From Acytostelium subglobosum LB1 (Eukaryota > Evosea > Eumycetozoa > Acytosteliales > Acytosteliaceae): a DNA stretch of 64,000 nucleotides. The notes under the pieces were generated by a model. The model searched no databases. It saw only the letters and a program-made list of their open reading frames with translations, and was not told the origin of the DNA. This document shows, piece by piece, positions 55,737 to 64,000 of this stretch; position 1 is the stretch's first letter, and each line of letters begins with the position of its first letter. The position numbers were made by a program, and so were the translations under genes. Location: assembly GCF_000787575.1 (NCBI RefSeq), contig NW_012236524.1:372001-436000 (forward strand). Direction: 5' to 3'.

Positions 55737-57904
55737 ATGCAACGTGTACTTGCCGACAGGTATATTTGGGATACGCCTCAGGAGAGAGGTACACCAGGGG
55801 ATCAACAACTACAACAACAACTCAATAGAAAGACTAGTTCACTCAAGGGCAACAATGCATTGTTTAGTAGTAAGCTATCTTTTATTCATTCTCCAACCCT
55901 TCTAGTTTGTTGTTGACCTTGTCATTCATTCATTCCCATCACAATCACAAACAGATATCGTGGCATGTATAGCTGTTGGCGATGTAATGAGGTCACTTCT
56001 CGGTCCAAGGAGCAGAGACAAGTTGCTAGTCAATGAGTATGGAGAGATCATCATCACCAATGATGGTGTGACCGTCATGAAGTCAATGGTAGGTGTCTGT
56101 TGTTGGAATGGAATGGAGTGGACTGAGTATTGACATGACAAACATAGAACCTTGAGCATCCAGCCGCAAAGATGATGGTTGAACTGAGTAAATGCATGGA
56201 TGATCAGAATGGCGATGGTACAACATCAGTTGTCGTCCTGGCATCTCTATTGTATGGAACATCAAGATCAAAGACCTGATTGACTCAGACTAACATGTCA
56301 CCAACATCAACAACATACATAGACTTAGGAAATCATTGAGACTACTACAACCTGGAGGTGGAGGTAGTTCATTAATGGATACATTCGTTATGCAATCAAT
56401 ACCAATACATCCATTGCGTATCATTCAAGCATATATAGCATCGTCAAACATTGCCATCAAGACTATAAAGGACATGTCCATCAAGTTTGACTTTGACACT
56501 GGCAGAGACATGTTGCTACAGACTGCCAGGACAACACTAAACTCCAAACTAGTGTCACATCTATCGCCATCATTGCCAATGTGAGTGCCATCCACTCAAT
56601 CACTCAATCAATCATGCATGGACTAATTACTGATTCAATCATAGTTTGGCAGTTGACTCTGTGATGATGGCGAGGAAGGCCATTGGAGACAAGGTACACA
56701 TATCAACTCAATCAATTGACATTATTGGAATAGATGGTGCTTCACAAGAGGAGTCATTCCTTTCAACTAGTCTAGTGATGAGTCTAACATTCTTCAATCA
56801 ATTGTTTGATCAGCCATCAAACAAGCCACACAAGTTGGCATTATTGGGAATGTCAGTGTTGAAGCCATCAAATGGTAATGATATTCAGGTGACTATGAAG
56901 GATGGTTACAATCTTGGTAATATTGTACAGGAAGAGGAGTCCATTGCCAAATCAATAGTAGTTGCACTCAAGAGAGCTGGTGCTACCATTGTTTGTGTGG
57001 AGGATGACCATGGACAACCATTATCCAATCTCAGCTTATCATACTTCTCAAAAGCAAAGATATCAGTACTCAAGTCACTCCCAAGGACTGAGCTAAAGGT
57101 ATGCCTGCCATCCCTGGAGATTGCCAAACCACGACTACTCACTCACTCACTCACTCACTCACTCAATCAATCAATCATATGACAGAGTCTATCGGAAGAG
57201 ACTGGATCATATATATTTAATAATGTCGAGATGCTAAAGGAGAAGAGTACACCTGAAAGGTTGGCCACATTGTCAAGTGTATCACAGAGAAGGATTGGAA
57301 ATAGGATGTTGTTGTTCATGGATGTGGCAGCACGTCCACCAATGCCAACTATTATTCTGCGAGGTACCACTCAGACTGAGTTGGAAGAGTCCAAACGAGC
57401 ATTACACGATGCTGTTTGTGTACTTCGCAATCTGACCAGGAACTCAGAGGTCGTGCCGGGTGGTGGTGCTTGCGAGGCAGAGGCAGCGGCACAGATAACA
57501 AAGAATGCGACAATGATGGATTCACCAATAAGTGCACTACCTATGATTGCATTTGCTGAAGCATTGATGGAGATACCCGAGACACTTTGTATCAATGCAG
57601 GATTGGATCATCTCACTTTATCCAACATGTTAAGGGCAAGCCATACCACATCATCGTCGACAAAGTACAATGGAATCAATCTTAACAACAATGGATCAGT
57701 TGAGGACATGGTCAAGAATGGTGTATTAGAGACAACAGTCAATAAGTTATCTCAGATCACGTAGGTATCTCCCATCATCATTGCTTGCGTGTAGTCACAC
57801 ACTCACGTCGTTCCATTCATTCAAACATGTTTAGTATGGCAACAGAGATTGTAGTATCCATACTTAAGATTGATGAGATAATACATTATTCCAGTGGAAA
57901 GTGA
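55737..57904 (+). CDS. Group II chaperonin (CCT/TCP-1) subunit, divergent, delta-like
   Basis: Seven exons (55737-55869, 55955-56088, 56148-56251, 56323-56580, 56645-57098, 57186-57760, 57835-57904) give 575 residues, all phases coherent. Equatorial motifs: [55 protein letters not shown] (phosphate loop) and [16 protein letters not shown]. The last exon reads [18 protein letters not shown]. These place it in CCT, nearest to delta by the [16 protein letters not shown] and ILKIDEII pieces, but the apical domain (residues ~240-400) differs from textbook CCT4. N-terminal ~35 residues are Gln-rich and extra. CCT folds actin and tubulin; whether this is a core subunit or a side paralogue cannot be settled. 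Confidence 0.85.
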
Positions 57905-58409
57905 TACAAGTGGATATCAATCAATCAATCCAACATATATAGATGATGGTGGATTTATTCCGGAATGTACCAAACCTGTTTCACCAGTCAAACAAACCGA
58001 TTTGTTTAACGTCCAGATGTCATATTGACATTCCTAATAATAATTGTGTGTATGTATAAATAATAATAATAATTATTGGTTTGTGTGTTATTATGTAATT
58101 GTGTTATTATTCTGTGTTGGTGTTAGTGTGAGTGTGTTTCAAGATCACCGCAGTTCAAATAACTAACACTACGTATTTAACACTGTCGGATTCGGAACAC
58201 GACCTAATACGAATTAAAATCAACATATCTGTATGGATAACTCGATCAGCCAGCTATCTGACAACCATGATCCAGCAAACCTGGAATATCCAATCTATCT
58301 ATCCATATCATCCATCCAATATGGATTAGGTTAATTGAGTTCATTATTATTATAATTTAATTAATTAATATATTATATAATTAATATCTACAATATTTAA
58401 CATTAAACA
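57905..58409. other. Spacer between chaperonin and membrane-protein genes
   Basis: About 500 bp. 58030-58120 is TAATAATAATAATTATT and GTGTTATTATG-type sequence. 58300-58390 is AT-rich (TTAATTAATTAATATAT). A short frame at 58132-58329 shows no domain and I do not call it. No structured element was recognised. Confidence 0.4.
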
Positions 58410-59153
58410 ATGCGACTCAGAATATTAAAGGTATTAATAGTGTTTGTGTGGCTGGTGGCAATGGTGTGCTTGGTCACTGGATTCTTCTTTCCAGCCTACA
58501 CCGTGGAGACTCAGAATAGAGCATTCTTTCCAAATGGAACATATATAGAGACAACAGAACTTGAAGAATATTATTATTTTAAATATCAATTCCTGGTAGA
58601 TGGAGTAAAGGCAGAGGATCAATCACCTTATGAAGATGTCAACAAAATGTTAATGCTATCAGGAGTGTTTGCCATCATTGCCACCATCACATTAAGTACA
58701 ATATTTGTATTCAGTTTGATATCATTCCTACTCGTTGGTAGTTTAAAGTATGCATTCAGATCAGACCTTAATTGTTACCAAGAAGGTAGTTATCACCTTC
58801 AATGTCATGCAATGTCTGGAGAAGAAACATTATCAAAGGTATGTTACGTTGTTCCAGATAATCTCGAGATGACCAAGTTAACAAAATATCAATATACTTA
58901 TTCTTCTGGAATTTAGTTCCAGACTATTCGATGGGGAGTCACTACAGCTTGGTTGTTGATGGTTTCGGCAGTGATGAGCTTAATTCTGTTGGGATTGGTT
59001 ATATTGTATAGAAGATTATTATCTAGAATACAAAGAGATATTATTATAGCACCTGCCAATATAGTAACCATTGATGATGACGAGAAAAACCAAATAGACG
59101 ACAATACTAGTAGTGTGAGCTCGAACGATTCGAATAGTTTTGAGGCTGCCTAA
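58410..59153 (+). CDS. Multi-pass membrane protein, unknown (claudin/SUR7-like shape)
   Basis: Two exons, 58410-58838 and 58917-59153, give 221 residues. The intron (58839-58916) begins GTATGT and ends ATTTAG, so the frame continuing to YTYSSGI is intronic. N-terminal helix (VLIVFVWLVAMVCLVTGFFF), a loop with FFPNGTYIETTE (N-glycosylation site NGT), a second long helix (LMLSGVFAIIATITLSTIFV and FSLISFLLVG), a second loop with two cysteines (NCYQEGSYHLQC), a last helix (WLLMVSAVMSLILLGLVILY), and an acidic, Ser-rich cytosolic tail (IDDDEKNQIDDN). I do not recognise a family. The topology loosely resembles small tetraspan proteins, but the number of passes is uncertain. Confidence 0.7.
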
Positions 59154-60226
59154 TAAAGGTATATTTATTTTCAATAATAGTTTGTTGTTTTGGATCAATA
59201 CAAATAGTCTATAGATGTGTTCAACCATGGTAGGACAATTGGAAGCGTCGACAAGACGAAGATATCAATCAATATCCAACTGGATTTCACACAATTGAAG
59301 AACACACTCAAACTCCCCAAACTCTTAATTTAGTAAGAGGACATGAGTGAAGGGACCTGGTTACATCTTTTTTGTAACAAGACATTAATGATGATTGAGT
59401 GAGGCCAATCAATATGATTGGTAGGACTTCATTTTGATATGTAAAATAAAGTCAAAAAGGACCAAAGTCCTCCCCAAGGTTGAACAGATTCATTGACATT
59501 ACCATTTCAAGTAATTATTCATAAATAATAATATCAAAAGATTGAAGTGTGTGACCTAGCACTCTCGATTGTGGTCCATTGTGTTTGAGGGGATGTTCAC
59601 ACTCTCCATCCACTACTCACACACCACTTGCCATTAACACACCACACTAACACCACCCCCACTGACCTCAATCGATAGTGGTTGGTCATGAGGACGCACA
59701 CATCTTCTGCCCATTCACCCATTCACTCACTATCCTATCCAATCCATTTGGTCTTTTGGATCGGAGTATGAGTGGTGGTCACACACACTCGCTTCAGCAA
59801 AAGAGCCTCAATCTTGTTCTTCAATGTCCGGTCTCACTCATTCATTTATTCACTCACTTCAATAACATCCTTCCATCCATCAATATTTATCTAGTTATAT
59901 AACATTACAACATCACTTTCACTAACTCACCCACAATCATTTATAACTATTCAATCAATTTGATTGCCAGCCCCATCCAACACCTTTTGAAAGACTAAGA
60001 TCTTTCAAAGGGTTGTTCAAGCGTCATCATCGCCTGGCCCCTCCCCATACACATCACAACATCACATAACTTCACTTCACTCACATCACTTTGTACATAG
60101 AGATTAGAGATCTATATTTCTTGTAATTATCATTTTTGATTGAGATGATGAATGAATGAATGAAGGAATGATTGATTAACTTATTATTATTAATGTAGTT
60201 TAAGAAATAATAACAAAGAAAGAACA
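59154..60226. other. 1.1-kb gene-poor spacer with a run of hairpins
   Basis: The second-longest empty stretch. 59360-59471 holds four inverted repeats in a row (see findings). Elsewhere it has CACACACACACT, TCACTCACTCACC and CTCATTCATTTATTC repeats. Frames such as 59678-59902 are short and lack any protein signature. The final 100 bp are AT-rich, presumably the LipB-like gene's promoter. Confidence 0.45.
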
Positions 60227-61102
60227 ATGATCATTGGTAAATCACCACTTATTGTTAGGAACTTGGGTAGACTAAGTTACAACAGATGCCTGGACATCCA
60301 GAGGTCACTGTCTGAGCCATCACATGATGATGGAAAGAATACACTGCTGTTGGTCGAACATTCATCACCGATCTTTACAATTGGCTCCAATGAGTGCAAG
60401 GATGGCGTCAATATCCTAAAGTCAAAGTCATCAGAGATGGGTGTAGAGGTGCACAATGTAGACAAGAGAGGCAATGGTATTGTTTGGCATGGTCCTGGTC
60501 AATTGACCATCTATCCAATCATCAACAACAACAATACATCATCTGAGGAGACCATCAAGAGTCTGTCCAAAGTTGTCAAGAAGACCCTATCAATGCTTGG
60601 CATCACCTGCACCATTGAATCAGATGGCATATACGTTGGCAACAAGCACAAGATTGGTGACTTTGAGTTATTCTCAAAGTAAGTATATCATATGATTGAT
60701 TGATCAAGTGCCTGAGTGAACATCACTGACGTAATTATGATCACAAAATTAATTAGTGAGATGATCAATCCTGGATTCTCAATAAATATCAATCCAAACT
60801 TGAGCTACTATACAAAACTACTGGAGTCCGAAAAGAATACATCCGTATGGAATCATACCAACCGATCAATATCAATAGGAGAGGTCCTACCTATTCTATT
60901 GCAGAACTTTGATCAAGAGTATGCCGGCAATGTCATCGACTCCAAGAAACTGTACCAAATGAGGTTCGACCAGTCCTCCACCACCTCTTCATCCTCTTCA
61001 CGAACATCACCAACATCGACTACACCAAAAGACAACGACGCATTAATCAGAGACTATTATTTAAGTACACAACCCAGACGACTATCGAACGCAACACTTT
61101 AA
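60227..61102 (+). CDS. LipB-like (octanoyltransferase-type) protein lacking the catalytic cysteine
   Basis: Two exons, 60227-60678 and 60757-61102, give 265 residues. LipB landmarks are PLIVRNLGRLSYNRCLDIQR, LLLVEHSSPIFTIG, VDKRGNGIVWHGPGQLTIYP (His of the HGPGQ motif kept), then IYVGNKHKIGDFELF (the Lys of the KIGA-type motif kept) and FSININPNLSYYTKLLES. In LipB/LIPT2 this is followed by PCG, whose Cys carries the acyl intermediate, and preceded by SHG. Here those positions are NPG and a stretch with no cysteine (EKNTSVWNHTNRS). The gene is otherwise complete, spliced and in frame. The fold is likely kept but octanoyl transfer to the lipoyl protein is probably lost or changed. No clear mitochondrial presequence is seen. 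Confidence 0.82.
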
Positions 61103-62295
61103 ACAACTATCATCATACCATCACTCATTGTACATAGACAATCAATCACTTGCCTGCTGAAGAGTTAGCAGCACTTCAATACGCACTCATACCTACATTC
61201 ATACACTCACGCAATCAATCAAACAAACTGGACCATTATTGATACAATGGATGGGGTTCATGGCATCAATAAATACCAATGTAAATAGAGTATTATTACT
61301 ATTATCACTATCATCACTGTTGTTATAAGATTGATTGATTGATTGATTGAAAGTATCAATGATTTGAGTATAATACCAAGTGACGCCCTTTAAGATAAGT
61401 GGAAACAATTGCCACAGTCACATGTCAATGGGATAGTAATACATTTATAGTTACAATACTATCTCCACATCCCTCTAATTCAGTTGTTACCAATACCATC
61501 ACTCACTCACACTCAAAGTGGTTGATTGATCAATCATTCCAAATGAGGGTCACCCACCTGATCACTCACTCAAACACACACATATACACACAAATAGTTG
61601 TTGATGGTATTAAGAGAGATGATCATCTAAGTCATATATGACAACTTTGGATGCACTCCGCAACCTCAACGACCACTCACTCTGCCCGTCCCATCAATAT
61701 CTCACACACTCACGTGAAACAGACACATCCATCGGACCTGTCGCTGTTGTTGCTCCTGTTGATCAATAACCTAATGAATGAATGGAAGGATGGTCATTGA
61801 TGAGTCGATAATTATAGTCACATCCACAATAATAATGACACTAAATTGGTCCACCATCAATCATCCAACTATCCATCAGACAGCTGTTGCTCCCAAGATT
61901 CGTATCCATCATAACAACACACCACCCAACAACATTAGCGAGTGGTTGGAAGTGGATTTGATCATTCTAATTAAGCTGTCATCCATCCATCTACTGTTCA
62001 GAATTCTATCATCATTGTCCTCTATCCATCCATCCCAACCTATCTATCATTCATTCAATCAATCAATCAACCATCCAGTCAAGTCAATCAAACATCAATC
62101 CATCAATCCATCCAAGTCCATTATAATTACAACTCAAAATAGATCAAACCCTGACTGATTGATTGACTTGCTGCTTGGACATACTATTCATTTCTTTTTA
62201 TAAATCTATTATTAATATTATTTATTATTTATTTAACTTCATTTTATAATCTATTATCAATATTATTAAGATATATATAATAGGAATAGGAAGGA
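61103..62295. other. 1.2-kb gene-poor spacer
   Basis: The longest empty stretch. It contains CATTCAATCAATCAATCAACC, ATCCATCCATC and TGATTGATTGATTG repeats and an AT-rich end (62190-62290) before the formin start. Two longer frames (61399-61641, 61778-62158) are repeat translations with no domain. I see no structured RNA candidate as strong as those elsewhere. Confidence 0.4.
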
Positions 62296-64000
62296 ATGAA
62301 GCTATTTGGTAGAAAGAAGAAGGATAAGGGAGAGAAGTCACAAGTTAACAATGGCGACACTTCATTGGACTTGGCGGATAACTCATTCCTCCAGTCACTA
62401 CCAGCACGAGCCAACAGAAGATATAGCATGGCCTACTCATCATCTCCACTTTTAGACCCCGATCAATCATTAGATGATGTAAGTTTGAGTGGAAACAATA
62501 ATTTGATCACCTGATCACTCACTCACTCAATCAATTAATCAAATATAATATATTTAGAATGGAGATATAGATACACCAGAGTATTATATTAATAGTATAG
62601 AGAAACAAGCAGGTGTGGAGGTGTTGTCATCATTATGTTCAACTTTACAGACAAAGGACTCAACGTGGACTCGATCATTGATTGAACTGAACGGTATCGA
62701 ATTGCTACTCAATGTCCTGCAGTCGGTCGAATCATGCTCAGCCGACAACATCAGCTCAGATGTAATACTGCAATCACTGGCCGTCACTTCATTGTTGCAT
62801 CTGATGAACACCAAGTTTGGCATCGACAAGGCCATCGAGACACCGAATGCGATGAACAGATTGATCATGTGTCTCGACACGCCCAAGATAGACACTCGCT
62901 CCTCGGTCATCGAGCTGCTGACGGCTGTGTGCATCGTGTCGTTCGAAGGCTTTCGCGCGGTGCTTCAATCATTCACATACTTCAAGAACGTCAAGAAGGA
63001 GAAGGTCAGGTTCTTCCACCTGTTGGACACGATGCGCACCAATCAGGACGACCACGAGTATCTGGCCATCGCGCTGGCGCTCATCAACGGCCTTGTCAAC
63101 ACGCCCGAGGAGGTCGAGGAGCGAGTTCAGCTGCGATCTGAGCTCACCCGTCTATCTCTCGACGAGCTGATATTCAAGAAGAAGAGCATACCCTATGAGG
63201 AGGCGCCCGACCTCCTGACTCAGATCGATGTCTACGAGGACGAAGCTCGCGCTGATCAAGAGGAGCTGATGGACCGGTTCGCCGAGCTGGACATCAACAT
63301 CGAGGACCCCAAGGAGGTGTTTGGCTTCATCTTGGAGCAGTCCGAGCAACATTACAATCATCCACTGATCAGCATTCTTCAGAACCTGCTGACGATCACC
63401 CGACGAACAGACTCGGGACTGTTGAGCTGGTTCCTCATCGAGAAGCTGATCCAACAGATCGCCATGTCCAAGGAGGCAATCGGTATCGATGACAAGGTGC
63501 ATCTGAACCTCGATGACCTGCTGTCGGCATCACAACCAACAGTCGCAATGATGACTGAGCAGAAGCGCATGGCAGACGACCTGGCCAAGACTCGCGATCA
63601 GCTGAAGCGCGTCACATTTGAGCTCAACAAGGCAACGTCCGAGCTGGCCGCGAGGCAGCAAGAGAGCTCGGTGATCAAGAGCAATATGTTCAACACAGTC
63701 AAGATCAAGAATCAGGAGCTGAGCAAGCTGAAAGGACAGATCAGAAGAATGGACGCCGCCTTCTTTGAGGAGAACGCGTCGGGCGTAGAGGATAGCAAGC
63801 AGGACCAAAACGACTTCAGGATCAGGACATGGCAGCATCAACAAACAGCCACAGTTGTCAAAGCAGAGGTCTGGTGAGCCTCCAATGAGGTCTCCAAGGG
63901 CTGCCGCTACATTGTCGTCGTCTCCTCTGATCTCCGCTCAGCAGCCACCAATCTCTGAGCACGTGCCAGTCATGTCCATATCGATCGAGCTAGAGGGATC
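62296..64000 (+). CDS. Diaphanous-related formin, N-terminal part (GBD/FH3), cut by window edge
   Basis: Exons 62296-62478 and 62558 onward. After a basic start (MKLFGRKKKDKGEK) and a Ser-rich piece, residues ~62 on form the armadillo-like GBD/FH3 region: PEYYINSIEKQAGVEVLSSL, ELNGIELLLNVLQSVE, DTRSSVIELLTAVCIVS, EGFRAVLQSFTYFKNVKKEK and DEYLAIALALINGLVN-type repeats. A coiled-coil region follows (ADDLAKTRDQLKRVTFELNK). Diaphanous formins are opened by Rho/Rac binding and nucleate unbranched actin. In this frame a stop is met at ~63877, but a +1 frame continues with RSGEPPMRSPRAAATLS and further Pro-rich sequence typical of the approach to FH1. Either a one-base indel near 63800 or an intron starting at GTGAGC (63875) explains this. 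The FH2 domain lies beyond the window. Confidence 0.85.

Noticed and set aside
58839-58919. Ending the four-helix protein at TYSSGI (58919)
   Set aside because: GTATGT at 58839 and ATTTAG at 58916 define an intron, and the downstream frame adds a further helix and an acidic tail.
61778-62158. A 126-codon + frame in the last spacer
   Set aside because: Ile/Ser/His-rich translation of ATCC/AATC repeats; no domain.

Overview
This is nuclear DNA from a social amoeba (Dictyostelia, Amoebozoa). The evidence is the gene content (a dstA-type STAT with an SH2 domain, a RasC-type Ras, a half-size ABCA transporter, glutamine- and asparagine-rich proteins) and the gene structure: compact genes, short AT-rich GT-AG introns packed with TGAT/ATCA tetranucleotide repeats, CTAAC-type branch sites and AT-rich spacers. 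Exon interiors are clearly richer in G+C than expected for D. discoideum, so another dictyostelid lineage is more likely. The sequence alone does not fix the species.

Layout, left to right. 1-3.6 kb: 5' end of PAF1 (-), an alpha/beta hydrolase (+), ornithine decarboxylase (-). 4.4-7.8 kb: folliculin (-), a Ran-binding-domain protein (-). 8.7-16.3 kb: F-BAR/SH3 protein (+), EMC10 (-), ERGIC-53-like lectin (+), ATP11 assembly factor (-), a tiny membrane ORF (+), TMEM86/YhhN protein (-). 17-28.6 kb: FAAH-type amidase, GRAM/VASt sterol-transfer protein, an unusual Rab, a small membrane protein (all -), mL54 (+), proteasome alpha 3 (-), RhoGDI (-). 29-40 kb: SSU72 (+), FAM32A (-), a SPRY-RING protein (-), PP6 catalytic subunit (+), TM2 protein (+), TRK/HKT transporter (-), dihydrofolate reductase (+), a tRNA-like element. 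40-47 kb: ABCA transporter (+), STAT (+). 47-53.5 kb: condensin CAP-G (-), B-box/kelch-like protein (-). 54-64 kb: RasC (+), a CCT-type chaperonin subunit (+), an unknown membrane protein (+), a LipB-like protein lacking the catalytic cysteine (+), and the N-terminal half of a diaphanous-type formin (+), cut by the window end.

There is no operon logic. These are mostly housekeeping genes packed head-to-head or tail-to-tail, with 0.2-1.2 kb spacers. Related themes recur: ER/secretory pathway (EMC10, ERGIC-53, Rab, GRAM-VASt), small-GTPase signalling and actin (RasC, RhoGDI, formin, F-BAR, RanBP), Pol II transcription (PAF1, SSU72), and mitochondria (ATP11, mL54, LipB-like).

No transposon, retroelement or CRISPR array was recognised. 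The least explained material is in the spacers: several hold clusters of inverted repeats that could fold as RNA (around 3.9, 8.0, 28.9, 38.45 and 59.4 kb), and one holds a 26-bp perfect palindrome (35.1 kb). Reading-frame breaks occur in the ABCA, STAT, B-box and probably formin genes. At least the STAT one coincides with an undetermined base, so assembly errors must be excluded before calling pseudogenes. Exon boundaries were placed by hand; where stated, splice phases were checked by exon length.
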